Below the pieces are notes generated by a model that made no database searches, was not told the DNA's origin, and saw only the letters and a program-made list of their open reading frames with translations. A program made the translations under genes and the position numbers. From positions 12,407,686-12,471,685 of the forward strand of contig OU015534.1 in NCBI GenBank assembly GCA_907165065.1: a stretch of 64,000 nt of DNA. The letters are read 5' to 3'. Origin of the DNA: Caprimulgus europaeus (lineage: Eukaryota > Chordata > Aves > Caprimulgiformes > Caprimulgidae). How positions within the stretch are numbered: position 1 is the stretch's first letter; each line of letters opens with the position of its first letter. Shown piece by piece: positions 34,480-48,266 of this stretch.

Positions 34480-35210
34480 ATTGACTCTTCCTCGTGTTTT
34501 CATTAAGTCTATTCTTTATTACAGTTTCTATCAATATGCCCTGTACATTTACTGTCTGCAGCTCCCTGCAATGCTCACCAAGCTCTGAAGGAAAAAAGAA
34601 GAAAGAAAGAAAAAAAAAAAAAAAAAAGGGCGAGGTGGGGGGGTGGAATCCTGGCATCACATTTGTAATCTTCTATTCTTCGGCATCAAGGCCAACTTAA
34701 GTAATAGGTTATATGCCAGAGTCAGTGGCTCATCAAGTTCACATTCAAATGCTTTTAGAAATCTTGATTTAATACCATCTGGTCCTGATGATTTGTTACA
34801 GTTCCTTTCATCAATTAATTATAAATCCTATTCCACTGACACTTCAATTTGAGACAGTTCCTCAGAAAAGTCTTCTGGAAGAAAAAGGCTCCAATGTGCA
34901 CAACTCATCCTACAATCCTCTCACATGCAAAGCAATAGTTTAGTTTCTACATTTGCATTCCTATCTTTATCAAATGCTCCTTTTACACCTGGAAGCCAAT
35001 CTATTTGGAAAAGGTTTTATTAGTGGCTTTTACTTACAGTCTGATCTTCAACTGAGGAAGCAGACTTTCCTATTTTGTTCCTACATTCAACTTTCCAGAA
35101 TTCATGCACTTTTCTAGTTTTCTTGGTTTATGATGGCTTCCTCTTTCTGAGAAGTGTTTAGTTCTAGTAATCTTTGGTTTGACAATATTGGCCTTTCCCT
35201 TCTTAAAAAA
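34480..35210 (-). mobile_element. Degraded CR1-type LINE, reverse transcriptase region
   Basis: Antisense fossil of the start of the RT domain. At 34771-34785 the minus strand encodes GPDGI (plus-strand aataccatctggtcc), preceded by codons for NKSS and, further 5' on the minus strand, ELSQIEVS at about 34830-34856. This matches the family's 'ELSQIEVSLEEV...NKSPGPDGI'. On the other side, ggcatcacatttgtaatctt and ggcatcaaggccaacttaag (34652-34702) match the antisense of the region after 'GPDGI' in sauropsid CR1. 34543-34570 matches the 'YRPVSL' block. The lysine codons of the KKG block have expanded into a long polypurine tract (34591-34627). No intact frame remains. Confidence 0.75.
34591..34649. 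repeat. Polypurine tract (GAAA/A18/G-rich)
   Basis: gaaaaaagaagaaagaaag followed by 18 As (34610-34627), then gggcgaggtggggggg. It appears to have grown inside the CR1 fossil where the consensus already has an A/T-rich lysine block. Confidence 0.8.
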
Positions 35211-38200
35211 AAAAAAACAAACCCTTTTATTATTGGTGGCATAAGTCTGTTCTTCACCACTGTCTTTAAGCAGTCACCGTGCATCCCGCGGCCACCTCAG
35301 CCTTTCAGCTGTTTCTTTTACAAAGGCAAAAAGAACAGGAAAGGAATTCTTATCTTCGTAATTTTCGTGTCATTCTCATTACAGAAGTTGAATATGACAG
35401 TGATGGGGGGTTTATTGCTCTAAAATCGGGTACAAGACAGCTGCTGTCACAGTGACTTTACTCTCCTTCCACCTCAAACCGACTGCACCAAGACGTGATT
35501 CTGTTCTCAGGGACCCTCCACCAAGCTGCTGCACAAAACAGTCGTTTGCAACATTTCATGCATAATCCCTGCACAAAACTTGTCTTGACATGTAGGCAAC
35601 CCCTGTAAGTGTAACAGAAGCTTATTTTTTGTTCTTAGAAGCTTTCTGATCTTTCAGCTGCATATAGTAACTGCTATTGATGGGACAAAATAATTGTAGT
35701 CATTAACTGAAAATGATCACTATTAGATACATCCAGAACTTGAGCAAATAAGGAAAAATTTCAGTTTCTACCTACTATATCTGAAGAGATCAGATGGCTC
35801 TACAACTACTATGCAAATATCTTGTGTTGTTTAACCCCAAATACCACCTTTGGTTTCACCCAAAAAGCTTTCCCAGAGGAAGGCTGAACAATTGGTCCAG
35901 AGTGTTGAGGTTATTAGTACAGAAACACCACCAAAATCTCCAGCCGAGATCAGAGCCCACAGTAAAAAAGATAACTTCACAAACATGAATATTAGCCAAT
36001 CCATATATTTCTGTTGTAAAAAGCCTACAAATAACACTGAGATTTGTAATTGCATTGTCCCAAAGACGGGCTGCACTAGAATTACATGATCAGCACTCTA
36101 TCCTTTCACTTGTTTTTGCCTAAGAGCAAACCATAAAGCTATAGCAATAAAAAATGAAAAATTACTACTTGCAGAATGTGTGTGTGTGTGTGTGTGATTT
36201 TACTTGAATTTTCTTAGCGGTGCTAGAAGATCACAAAAAAATTTCCCAGAAGTTAGAGGCAGAAGAAGCCTGGAAGGTTAAAACTGCTCCCACCACGTAC
36301 TTCTCAATAGCCTGTCCAATACAACTACTTACTGCCAAGTTACAGAGCCCTGTACAAAAGTCAGACTACAAATAAAATGAGCATAGTTTCTGTAAAATGC
36401 TTCCTCAACTTATTAAAAATCTTTGCAAGTTTTAACATAACAAGTCAGTAACTTCTGTGAAATATTGTGAGGAAACTGATGAATTTATCATAAGGCTACC
36501 TCACCAGGGCAAGCAAGGAGGTATGAGATAAAACAAGCTTGCACTGTGGACTGGAGTATGGTTACAGAATAAGAAAGCAAAGCTGGATCAGTTTCCAGTA
36601 ATAGTTTAATTCTTGGAAGGCTGTTATTGAAAAGCAAGATTCATCAATATTCCTTGCTATAAAATAATGGAAAAGTAGGCAAGAAGCAACCTAGTAAAAT
36701 AACTAATGTGATTTGCATGGTCAGCACAGATTGCTTTAAACATCCCACTGTTAGCAGAAGCCATTTTTCAAATCTGCTTTTAAAGAACAGCTTTTGAACA
36801 TGGCTAATACTCACTGGAAAATTAGGGTTGTTCCTCCCACCAGAGAAAGGGCAGAGAAAAAAACATCTGTATTCTAGAAGCATAACAAAAGCTGAATGAT
36901 TAAGGAACACAGCAAGACAAGAGCAACAGTAGAAGAAACCAAGTGAATGACTCAAAATCCAGAGGTCTGAACTAGTCATTAAGTTCGATCACAACACACC
37001 AGTTGCAGAAAACAAGATAAGGCTCTGAGGAGAAACCAGGATCTCTCACTTGGGAAGTCTAGAGACAGTGGGCTCAAAGGCTTTTTCTTCAAGATATGAG
37101 AGAATAAAAGTCTGAGCATTTGAAAAAACAGAAGAAACATTAGGGATTGGAATGACCTTCTGCACTGCTAGAAAGTAAACAGTCCAGTCCTAGAGACAGG
37201 GTGCCAGGACTCTGGATCCCCACGCTGCTCCGAGCACACTTTTCCCAGGATTACAGGTAACTGGCACCTTACAAGATAACTTGTGTGTTTCAACCCAAAC
37301 TATTCTACCACCAACTAACCGCTCATGTTGGCCTTGACAGCATGACTCCAGTCCAGCTTCCGCTTACAGCACTCTTCCCAGTACCCAACATACAGTGGTG
37401 ACCCAACTGCAGCACAGCAGCCACCGCACCGTCCCCTGTCAGGCTTCCCAGCCCAGCAGCAGCTCAGGGAATGCCGCTACACCAGCCAGTCCGTGCAGCA
37501 TCCCCGGCTTCACAGCAACCGAGCCGTCATCACTGCACATCAGTATCCCGCAAGCAGTGCGAGCAGGGGGGTTGGAAGAGGAGGAAAGGACATTTGCCAG
37601 GTGGGACCTTTGCGGGAGGCATTTCTGCATCACAGGAATATGTAAGAAAGCTGAAGACGGCAAATTCCAAACCTCTCAAAGAAAAAGGATTTGCATTGCA
37701 GTGCTTGACTGTTAAGAGATTTTTTGGAGACAAAGACCCTAGCAAAAGAAGCAGCAGGAGATCCAAATGCCCATCTCACCCAGAGCAGAGCGGAACTTGT
37801 CACACCAGGGGTACAGAACAGTAGCAAAGCAACACTTTGAATATCTCTTACCCAACCAGAGAGAAGTCTAGCTTACAGTAGGAACTCTTCCCTGTTTCTG
37901 TTTAATATATTTCCTGTTTGAGATGTTTTGAAAACACTAGAGGAAATTATTTACAGCACCATTGATATGTTAGCCAACTACTTATACACTTCCATTGATA
38001 GTTTTCCAGCAGAGACATCACAAACTGCCCAGAGTCGCTACTACAAGTACAATACATCAAAATTAATCTGGCACCTCTGTAAAATTTGGCAGTCATACCC
38101 AATAAACCGTTTCGACCATGATGTAGCAGTGACTGACAACTCAGAGTGAGCTGGGCACAAAGCTCCTCTCCACACCTCATTACAGTGCGGCACCAGTCAA

Positions 38201-39308
38201 TATACGCAGCACTACCCGCTATTGCAACTAGGGCCATTACTCATTACAGTGGCCTACAAAGACACCAAATGCCCTCTGGAATCTCAAAGAGAGAAATTTG
38301 CCTGCAAAACACTAGCAAAAAAATGTCACATTATTAGGAGAGTCCCTAGAAGAAAATAGGAGCAGGGCTGAAAGCTACAAGTGGGTTGTACTTTATGCAG
38401 CAATCGGGGACTAAACCTATAGGGGAGAGCAACTCAGACAATTTAAATTCAGAGAACAAGCACATCCTTAACCAAAGCACCACTGTGTAACCATTAAATA
38501 TCACACAGACATTTAATTGCTGTTTATGTTCTTGACATTGTTGTGTTTCTCAGTGCATTGCCTTGCCAGCAGTGATTATCAAAAACCCAAGCACCAGCAG
38601 AGAATGAGTCCTGCACCTTGTGCCCCTCCACGGGCACTCTGCAGTCACAAAAATGTGTCCTATCTGGGTAACTCATTTGTTCTTCGTTTGTATTGTACTG
38701 CATTTAATGAGGATGTGCATAATCATTTGAAGGCATGCAAATCATTTTTATTTTGTGTATTACCTAGGAAATTAAGTGTTGCCTTTTCCTTTATCTTGTT
38801 AGCATAAGTCATTACATTTTTTTCATACACCAAGATAAATTTAACACATATTCATTGGTTTCTAAGGAAAAAGAAACTGTAGGCATCAAATTATACCTAA
38901 AATGCATTTAATTCCCTCTGCTCTTTTAATTGTATGTAAGGAGCCTGATTCTACCTTGGTACAAACTTCAGCTTCTCCAAGCTTACTACTAAAATGTTAT
39001 TTTCATGTCAATATCCTCCATTTCCTATTTTATTTTTGAAAAACCTAACTACCTTTAAAAGATGCTACCTTTTTTATTGACATATTATTTTCAAATTATA
39101 GCTCTATCTCTGTTAGTAAAACCTTACGTGACCACTGAATACAAAATGGGTTTCCTGGCTCGAACCACCTTTTCCTTTCTGATGCACCGAAGTCTCCCCT
39201 GCTGCAAATTTAATGAAGCTCCTGCTCCAGCGTTTGTACTTTGTGGGCACACATCCATCACCGCTCCCCATGGGGAGGGCAGGCAAAGCGTTAATCCTTG
39301 CCGCTGAG
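35211..39308. other. Unique non-coding sequence
   Basis: I recognised no gene or element. It contains a (TG)10 microsatellite and a moderately GC-rich segment (37190-37620) where several overlapping frames are open on both strands, a sign of composition rather than coding. Confidence 0.5.
36177..36196. repeat. (TG)10 microsatellite
   Basis: Ten uninterrupted TG units; alternating purine-pyrimidine, so also Z-DNA-prone. Confidence 0.95.
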
Positions 39309-39324
39309 CCAGCAGAGGGAGCAC
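39309..39324 (+). promoter_or_regulatory. CTCF-like motif
   Basis: ccagcagagggagcac is close to the CTCF core (CCAGCAGRKGGCGC-type), differing mainly at the late 'gcgc' position. The flanks (tgag upstream, agaa downstream) are unremarkable. This is a sequence match by eye; occupancy is unknown. Confidence 0.3.
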
Positions 39325-39360
39325 AGAACATATTTAGATCAAGATTCATAATTGATTCTT

Positions 39361-39379
39361 AAAAAAAAAAAAAAAAAAA
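39361..39379. repeat. A19 homopolymer
   Basis: Nineteen uninterrupted As, preceded by ttgattctt. I found no retroposed gene or SINE body upstream. Confidence 0.95.
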
Positions 39380-40534
39380 GTTGGTCAGAGTCACTGAAAT
39401 TGCCTGGATTTTAAACAATACCTTCAATCAGACTGCAGAAGAGTGGGGAGTTAAATATGGGGTTAAAGCCCAATAACAGTAGCTCTTCTAGCACCATAAA
39501 GTACAAATGAAACCTTACATAATAATGTATTTTCAATTATTAAATGAGCAAAACATGTTTTTGTTTTGGAGCCACATTGAACAGCCACAAGGGTATTCTC
39601 TTTAAGCACTCAGTGGAGTAATGAATTGATCATCTGCGAACACTGGCAGAGGAACAGCGGCTGTCTGAAAGCAGCACCTCTTCCAAGCAGCTCCACTATC
39701 TGTCAAGGTCTCCACTTCTACCAAGGGTCCAGCAGACATCCGCCCCAAAAATAGATCCTGGCAAATCTGCCTAAAAAAGGCTACACAAGCCTCCACCAGA
39801 ATAGGAAAAGAAATCACAACTTGCTTTGAGTTTTATTTAAGGAAAACAGGGTGTAAAGGAGGAAGGCAGGCAGTCTCCAATTTTACTTTTCCAATAATAG
39901 CAAAATGAATAAAAAGAGCAAGCAATTTATTTCTGCACCTTCCAAGGTTTGGGTACTCATTAGTGCATGCAACTGATATGTTCTCTGATGACCATTTTAG
40001 TACAGAGCTTACTTAATTTACTTTGTCTTTCAGTAACACAGTATTTCTTTTCACAAGAATTAACATAATGAGAAAAAATACATACAAAACATGCAAATTA
40101 AGAAATTCAGAGATGTAACTGTGGGCTGGTACAAGGAATGAAGCTTCAATTTACTTGACTTAGTCTAGAACATTAGAATATTTTTCCTATTAACTCCATC
40201 ATCATCATTTTCCTAACGAGCGTGCCCAGACAGAATAACATTTGCTATTGAAGTGCATGTCAGAGCAGCACAGACAACCCAAGAGGAAAAGGAAGGAAAA
40301 GGACTCAGAACTACAAGATGCCCAGCAATATTTGGTTATATAAGAGCCTGATACCCACATTATGAAAACAAAGGTTAAGACCCTCCCATAGCATGCCTCC
40401 ACCAACAGCCAGCAGGCCACAGAGCCTTCAGGAAGCATCAGAGCCGATGCAAATGAGTCAGCAATTAAGGTTCACAAGGTCACTTTCACTCTGAGCGCCT
40501 TTCCCCTGCATTTATTAACATGACCTCATACTGC

Positions 40535-40705
40535 CAGAGCAGAGCGCGGACTCTGACGGGCAACAGCAGCCGAATGCGCCTCTGTCTCCCAGCTCCCATC
40601 GCAGGGGCAGGAGCTGCCCCAGACCCAGAGCTGCGCCGGCTCAGCTGGCACAGGCGGGCACCCAAGCACAAGCTCCTCCACCCCGCACTGCTCCTGACGC
40701 GTCCT
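40535..40705. other. CpG-dense patch
   Basis: About twelve CpGs lie in 170 bases (gagcgcgga, gacggg, gccgaatgcgcc, atcgcagg, ctgcgccgg, aggcggg, ccccgc, gacgcgtcc). It is one of the most CpG-rich stretches in the window. Several frames stay open on both strands because of composition. It could be an orphan CpG-island fragment or enhancer; no transcription start or exon is evident. Confidence 0.45.
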
Positions 40706-41365
40706 TGCAGGTGTCTCCCACATTTTTTTTGTTTTCCTTTTAATTGAATGAGACAGATCCAGGGGTGGCCAAGAAGGGCAAGTTGTCTCAAAACTCATAG
40801 CACCACACGCTCCATGCAATTAAAGAAAATACAGACTTCGGAGCACAGGTGAAGCTGTTCCAGAAACTAAATAAAAAGCCAGGAACCCTTTGCAGGAGAC
40901 ACTAGGGCTGAACTCCAGGTTTGAGTTTCTTTTTAAACTACATTTTATATATGCTTTTTGAATGGCCATGTTAGTATCTGATGCAAGGGTCTCCTCTTGT
41001 CCTAGTCCGAGATCACAGATGGAAGAGAGTGGATCTCTTTCATCTCCTTGCAGACATAATGATTTAAGAGCTTTTCTCCCTTTGTTGGCTGGAGACTGGA
41101 AAACTGCAATTTTTCACGAGAAAAGTCCTCACTCTCCTGGTTACTTATCTGGAGGGAATAAAGTGATGTCCCCAGCCTGTTCAGCACTCCTCAGCACATG
41201 CCAGGATGGGGGTACAGCCTCAGTGCTGCTATCCTTGAGCATTTCCAAGTCCCAGAGCAAAGCTCCAGCAGCCAGGGAGGTGGCTCACCCGCAGCTACTC
41301 AGGCTCCCACTGGGACACCTTTATGCAGCACTGGGCACACGCTGTCACCCTCTGCACTGCTCAGG

Positions 41366-41394
41366 TTGTTTTTTTGGTTTTGTTTTTTTTTTTC
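41366..41394. repeat. T-rich tract
   Basis: ttgtttttttggttttgtt followed by a T run and ccc. Confidence 0.8.
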
Positions 41395-43418
41395 CCTTCG
41401 GTAACTAAAAACTGTCAGAACTAACAAATACTGGTGACTCTGCAGCCCCATGGCACATCTCAGTCGTCTCACCCAGAGAGACACTGAGGACATTCTCTCA
41501 CAAAACAGAGCAGTATCATCAATGTCAATATGCTCAAAACCATCACTCCGTCACAGCTATCCTAAGGCACTTTCCTTTCGGATTCACCTGAAATAACAAA
41601 CAGCAGCAACTTTTCTCCTTAAATAGCTCATTCTATTGGCACAGCATTTAGACACATCTGCTAACACCAGCTGAACGTCCGTGTTTTCTGTATCCATCAA
41701 TAGTTCTCCAGAGTATCAGCATAGTAAGGCGTTTTGTATAATCCGTTCCCCACAGTTACGCTTTTTAGTGACGCATTTTTCCTAATGGCTATTGCCAGAG
41801 GCTTTAAAGCACGGGCAAACGGTGGACAGCCTTGCCTGGGGTCTCTGAACAGCAGGAAAGCTGCGTGCGTATGTAAATTACAGATTTCAGATGTCACTGC
41901 TTTAAAAAGAACAGTGCCTCTAATCAAATTAGGTCTGATTTTGGACACCCCAGAGACCCAGAACAAGTAGTACTATTTCACCTCCACATCTAAAGCTTTT
42001 GCAGCATCTATCAACACAAGAGTAAACAATGAAATAAATCTATGATGCTCCACACCTAAAGAAAATGTGCCTCTGCATTTCTGACTTCTGCATACACATT
42101 TAGATTCGATGTGTCTGTCTCTCAGAGTAGACCTTAAATTTCAAAACAAATAAACAGGTACGTTGTTTTTCATAAAATGCTACATCTGCTTCCTCTTAAA
42201 ACACAGCAGAAAGAAGCCAATCGTAAAATTGGGGATTTTTCCCCCTCTGCCTGCATGCACACTGCGAACACGTTACAGGCACTTGCTGAAGGTGTATTTC
42301 CTTCATGCACCTCACAGCTCCTGTGATCTACTTTGCTGTGAAAAATTCTAAACTGTGCTCAAGTCTCTTTCATGCTACAGAAGACTCTTAAATACAGTTT
42401 CTACTACAGGGCACCTGATGGGTTTCCACATCTCCACAGGGCTTGATTATATGGAGAAAAGTAAAATGGCTAGACATACAGAAGCTAAACTTGAGGACAC
42501 CAAAACACAGACTCTGTTGCAGCCTTCCTCCTCGCTACGTCACCTCCACCGCAGCCACCCTGAAGAAGCTGAAGCTCAGACTCTCCCAGTCACCACAAAA
42601 AGCTTGTCTACGTGCTCCAGTGCTTCTCACCATCATTCTGAGACTGTGGAAAGTTCAAATAGAAATAACTTTACATCAAAAGAGTAATTTTTCCGGTAAA
42701 TACTGCCATTTTTCTCTTCTGCATTAAGTTTGTATGAAAAGCCTCCAGAAATCATGCAACCACCCAGTAAGAGGCAGGATCATAGCAATACTAACGAATT
42801 ACTAACAGTGACAAAACACACAAACCTCCCAAAACACAGCTTCAGGGACAGCCCAGCACGCTATCAGACCTCAGCAGTCAAGGCAACAGAATTTAAAAAC
42901 ACTCCAAAAGACTTTTTTCTTCAGTGAGGAAAGACATGATATGTGAATTTTTTTTTAAATGTGCTAGGAGACTCATCATCACAGCCAGACATATTTGGAT
43001 TAATATAAAAGCTGCATAATGAATTTCCTCTATCAATTTTGTTCTTCAATGATCTCACATCTAATGATGTAATCACTATCTTTTTTGATTGATGGTCTAT
43101 GAGCTGATGATGCATTGTCACCTGCTGTCCTACTGTTCGGCCACACAGTGTATGTCTTTCAAGCTAAATGGAGAAAAGTCTCTTTTTAATGGCAAGAGGT
43201 TTGAACTCAATAAACTGGCCAGTGTAACCAAAATTATCCATAAATCCATACCATCCATTAACCTCAGACCCCTCTGCATACCACCCTTCACAGGCAGGCT
43301 CTGCTATACACATCTCTGCGTATATGGACCCATGGACCCAACCACCTCTCTGTGGCTCTGCTCTTATACAGGAAAAGAAAGTTTGATTGTGTCTGAAAAC
43401 TGAGGCCATCAGAGCCTT

Positions 43419-43430
43419 GGGGGGGGGGGG
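43419..43430 (+). repeat. G12 homopolymer
   Basis: Twelve uninterrupted Gs, self-sufficient for a quadruplex in principle; the length is prone to sequencing error. Confidence 0.9.
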
Positions 43431-46400
43431 CAGCTCTTCCTTCCCTTTCATTTCCTAATATCTCTGTGTAATTAAAACTTAATGAATTTCCTGCATGAGC
43501 CTTGCATAGCTCCAACCTATCCCCAAAGACAGTCTTAACCCTCCTCCTCTCCCCACCAAAGCCAAACAGTATCAAAAGGGGTGGCCAAGCTCTCCACCAA
43601 ACATTTGCCATTAGGAGAGCCACAACGTTGGTCCCTTTAATTATGGAGAAAACACCTCACTGAGGACCAGGTCATGACATTCGGCAAGGAAAGAGCACCC
43701 AGCAAGGCTGATGGATGTAAGGGGAGAGTTGACTCTGCAGAAGGATGCATCATGGAGATTCGTATGTTTTATTATCTCCTGATTACAGAGCAGGACAGAA
43801 TTCTCTTTTGGAGAGCGTTCTTCCTCCTGGCACCCTCCTCCTCCCAGGGGAAGGCTACAGCAGAGCTGCCCTCTCCTGAGGCCGTGGCATGAGCAGACCT
43901 AAATGCCAGGAGAAGACAGGGTTTGCCCTGCTGCACTCTGCTCTCAACTCACGTGGCACGTTGCACCCGTACGGCTTTTCCTTCTGGATAAAGAGTGACG
44001 AATCTTCAAATTATTGATTTGACTTGCAGGACTGATAGCAAATAGCGAGTTTAGAGCTCAGCATACTAAGTTTTATGAAGCTTAATATTACAGCATGCAG
44101 CAAATTAACCAGGGCGCCGGGTCAGCTCGAGGAGAACTGAAGAGAAATTACACTTCTGCAAACTGTGTTTCTTCAAAGCTTAGAGAAGTCAAAAGGTGTG
44201 TGAGGACGAGGAATACTGTATTTGAGCTGTAAAACTGTTAGTGCAGTCTCAAGAGACCAGAGCAGATCCATCCCCACAAAGCGCACAGGAATTTCAGCTC
44301 AAATCCAGCCCAAGACAATGAAATCCAGCACATGCTCTACGATGCAAATTTCCTTCCCTCTCAACCATAACCCTCAAAAAACATCCCCAGTGCCATCCTG
44401 TTTTCTATGAGGTACGCTTGTTCTACAAGCAAATAGAGGATTATCTTCGCTATCTCAACTCTGCATTGAATGTTATTGAGTAATGTTGTTAAAAGTTCCT
44501 GCTAGAGGGCTGATGTTCATTCAAACAGTGTAAACTGCATCTGACATGTTGGCATTGGTGTGCAAAGCAACTCAAGCAAAAATCCACCACTGCCCAGAGC
44601 TGTATTACATGGAGGCTGTGGTCTCATACATCTTCATAACTACACAGGTGACAACAGGATAGCAGGATTTGCCGGGCAAAGCAGATGTAAGCTGGAGACA
44701 CTATCAGCTGAGGATAATTCCTCCAGTTTCCACATGCATAAAGCTACAGGAAAGAAAAAAGGAAAATGTGAAAACAGATTTCTAACAAGGAAGCAGATTA
44801 TTTTGCATTGTGGAAACAGCAGCACATCTCATGTCCTTCAGCAGCGGCAGCACTAGCACTTCAGCAGAAGCGGCTCCTTCTACCATCAGTAAGCATTCAT
44901 CCAAAATTGTAATTGAAGCTATGCCTGTGTAAACTTCATTATTCCACTCCATGCCAGAGGTTCCTTCTTAGATGCATATTAAAATCTTATAAATAAGCTT
45001 TTTTCACTGAACTGTTTACCCACTGTTTTCCTCACTAGCAATCAACACCCACATACGTGCAAAATAAAGGTACAGGAAGAGTGCAGACAAATATTTGATG
45101 TGAACAGATTGGCCCCACTTTGCTCAGCTCACAGTATACCTAACATACAGGACTCAAATGAATAATTAATCCCCAAATACCAGATTAACAAAACATTTCC
45201 CTCAGATCACCACTTCTGTTTTAGCACTTGGCACTTTATAACTAAATTTATCTCCTTTTCACATCAAATTCTTTGTAGATACCACCTAGAACATTACCTA
45301 GAGAAACAGAGTACTGCTTGGACAACCTCAGAAGAGTGATGCCATGAGCTGCATTTCCTTGGTTTCACCTACAGAAAATAGTTTGGGCATGCAAAGTAAT
45401 ATCAGTGGTTCTTGAAACACGTGCACGCTCCCTGGCTAAAAAGCTTTAAAGTATGTGCTACATCATTAAGGCAAGTCAGAAAGGTAAAAATGGTTTTCTT
45501 CTACCCTGTACATCACAGTGCCACTGCAGAAGAGGAAAGCATGGGTCAATTAGCTTGTACAACAACCCCTGTCCTATTACACCTCACCATCCCTTGAGGG
45601 ACAGCGTATCTGCACAGCTCCACTGTGGACCAGGTGTTATGAAAGTCAGATGAGTAAAGGTACGCAGCAGGTTTAGCCAGCATACGCAAGCAATCAATAC
45701 ATGAAATTACAAGGCCAAGTCACAATCACATTGCATACACCAGCAAAGACTTCTACCTCCAAATCAGCAAGCTCCAGCATTTGGGGTGACTAAGTTAACC
45801 ATCCAGGTATCCACTTTCCCCAAGCAGCTATCTGGAAACTGCTGATGGACAAAATCCAAAATACCACTGCAAAGGGGGAGTTTCTTGCATCGAGGCTGAC
45901 AGAGTAAGTTGCAGAGTAAATCCCAGTTCTTGAGGATTTTCAGCAGCAGAAATGTAACATCCTACCAGGACAATCGAAGATCTTCTTGATAAACACTACA
46001 AACTCTCATCTTAATTTCAGTGTAGGAGACTTACAGTACCAGGGCAATACAGGTGTAATCAGTCAGTAACCCAGTTGTTTTAACTAGAGGAAGAAATGAA
46101 ATTAAAGCTGTGAGTGGAATTGCATTAATAAAACAAAATAACCAGCTTCACAGCAACCTTTTACACAATGGTATTTTGAATTAAGAAACGTCCTTTAAAT
46201 GTACTTGAAAGAACACTAGTTTCTTCATATGGAAGTAGATGAACACATCCACACACAGTGACTTTATCAAAATGTCACCATTATGAATCTCAGCAATGAC
46301 TAACAACCAAGTATAATTCAAGAAACAATAACTACTAAATTTGCATTTACACATAAGTTCCATGCAACTGAGACAGATAATGGCTACCAAAAAAGAAGCT

Positions 46401-48266
46401 GGCAAGAGGTTTTTCCTACCCCTTTCTTCCCTTGGCAGGAAGTTCTTTTGCAACACAAGGCTCAGATCATCATCCATGTGTGTCAAGGAAAGACAGGGAA
46501 ACACTCAGCTGTAACAGTAAAGGTAGCAGAACAGATGTCTAAGCTCTCTCCCAACATATCCCAATACAAAGCCTTTCTCAGGGTGGGTTTTTCATTTAGA
46601 CAACAGACATGCTCTCCATACACTGCCACTAGCTCAGTCTTTCTAAATTACTGAACAAACAGCTCCACTTCTGAAATAAGGAATATCAAATGCATTTTCT
46701 TCAATCAGGTAATTTGCTCTGCTAAAACATTTTCAGGACCACCTTCCTTTAAAAACCAAAAGTGGTCATCCCAACAATCAAACTACAATAAACTGCTTAC
46801 TAGAACACATATCCTCTTAAATTTACCTTACATATTACTTAATATATAATTTTAAAGGAAAAGTGCTTTAAGTCATAAACAGAGTGCTTACCCAATTCAC
46901 TAAAAGTTGACAAATTCTACTACGTGCATAACATCTCTTATATGCAGTATTAACATCGTGTCTTGATTAAGGGCAGAAGGAGGAAGACATCTTCAGCAAA
47001 CATTCTGATATTATTTTAACATTAATATCTAATCAGAAAGTTTATAACCATAAATAACCTTATACGTATACAGCATGTTATCTAATACATTTGTTTTGAA
47101 ATATATCAAGGCCAAACCATTGCTCAAGATAATGATGCAAAGTGTTGACTTAAAGCGTGCATTATTTACAAGAACAAGCACCAGCTTTAGAATCTTAAGC
47201 TCCATTTTTGCTAGAGACAATCTAAATTGCATTAAAAGCATATATATTGTGCTAACAAATAAAACAATTCCTCAGGAATATTCTTTTTAACCTGCTATTT
47301 TTATATATCCATAAAATACATTCATGTGAAAAAGTAAATTCTGCAGATGAGATAGTAAAAATAAATAAATTCAGACTGCATTTAAATGAATTTTCAATAT
47401 GAAGTACATAAAATCATGCTGCCTCTATAGCTTAGAGGAAGAAGGAAAAAATGTACCACCACTGAATTAAGTATTGCACAGAACTTATTTTTCCCTAAAC
47501 AGAAGTGGATTTCCCAATAAACTGCTGTTTTCTTTATTCTGCACCACTGTCTGGCAACTCTAACCTAGTATGAAGTTTGTAAAAAGGTCTGGCTTTCCTT
47601 TAAAAATGTTTTACAGGAAGGAATCCTGTTTACCCACCAGCCATCCTTCTAGCAAAGGATACATTATTAACCAAAAAAGTACAAATAGCAGCATGAGGTT
47701 TAAACCTCCAAATCACATCAACCCATCATCCCTTCACCTGCTTTAAATCAAACCATAAGCCAAACTAATTAAAAACTAAACCCAGGGCTGAGAAGAGAGC
47801 TTTTGTTTTGAAGAGAGCTGGGAAGCTTCGTTAACCTTTTCTCTTCTAACAACTTTTCACAACATAAAATTACTCCTGTGCGACCAAAAGTCCCTTGCAC
47901 TTACGTACAGTGAAGCACTGCAGCCTTAACAAGTTATTTTCTCTCAGTGAAAGGTTGCAGGGACACATTACACCATTACCCACATCCACAGAAGTCACGG
48001 CCCGATGGATGTCCTGGCTGTGATCTCAAACTCCAGTGACTTGTGTTTTCCAGTGAAATGCAGAAATACACCATCCAGATGTTTTTGGTCTCTTGCAGGA
48101 ACTATTCCATGTACACCATCTTCATGGATGTACCCGCAGCATCACCCCAAGCTTCAGAAGATGCACCATGCCAGCGGGCTGGAGCGCCAGGCAGTGCTGG
48201 GGTCACCTGCTATCGCCCAGCTGCTTTGGAGGAGCAATGCAATCACCCCAGCAAGGGATGCAGAGT
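43431..48266. other. Unique non-coding sequence
   Basis: No gene, RNA or repeat family was recognised. 46800-47400 is AT-rich. A minus-strand acceptor-like tract (ccttttttctttcctgtag) ends near 44747 ahead of a short open frame (44640-44746), but that frame matches nothing known and has no clear donor. Confidence 0.5.

Larger units (their letters stand above)
39380..43418. other. Unique non-coding sequence
   Basis: I recognised no gene or element. Features are the CpG patch (40535-40705) and a T-rich tract (41366-41394). The 148-codon plus frame at 40962-41408 ends in Phe/Val codons from the T-rich tract and matches no family. Confidence 0.5.

Noticed and set aside
39361-39379. A19 as a poly-A tail of a processed pseudogene
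   Set aside because: No recognisable coding remnant or AATAAA lies upstream, and no target-site duplication was seen.
40962-41408. 148-codon plus-strand open frame
   Set aside because: The C-terminal end is coded by a T-rich simple tract and the rest is unrecognised.
44640-44746. Minus-strand exon after a strong pyrimidine tract
   Set aside because: It is a short frame with no donor, no poly-A signal and no family match; weaker than the candidate at 23264-23434.
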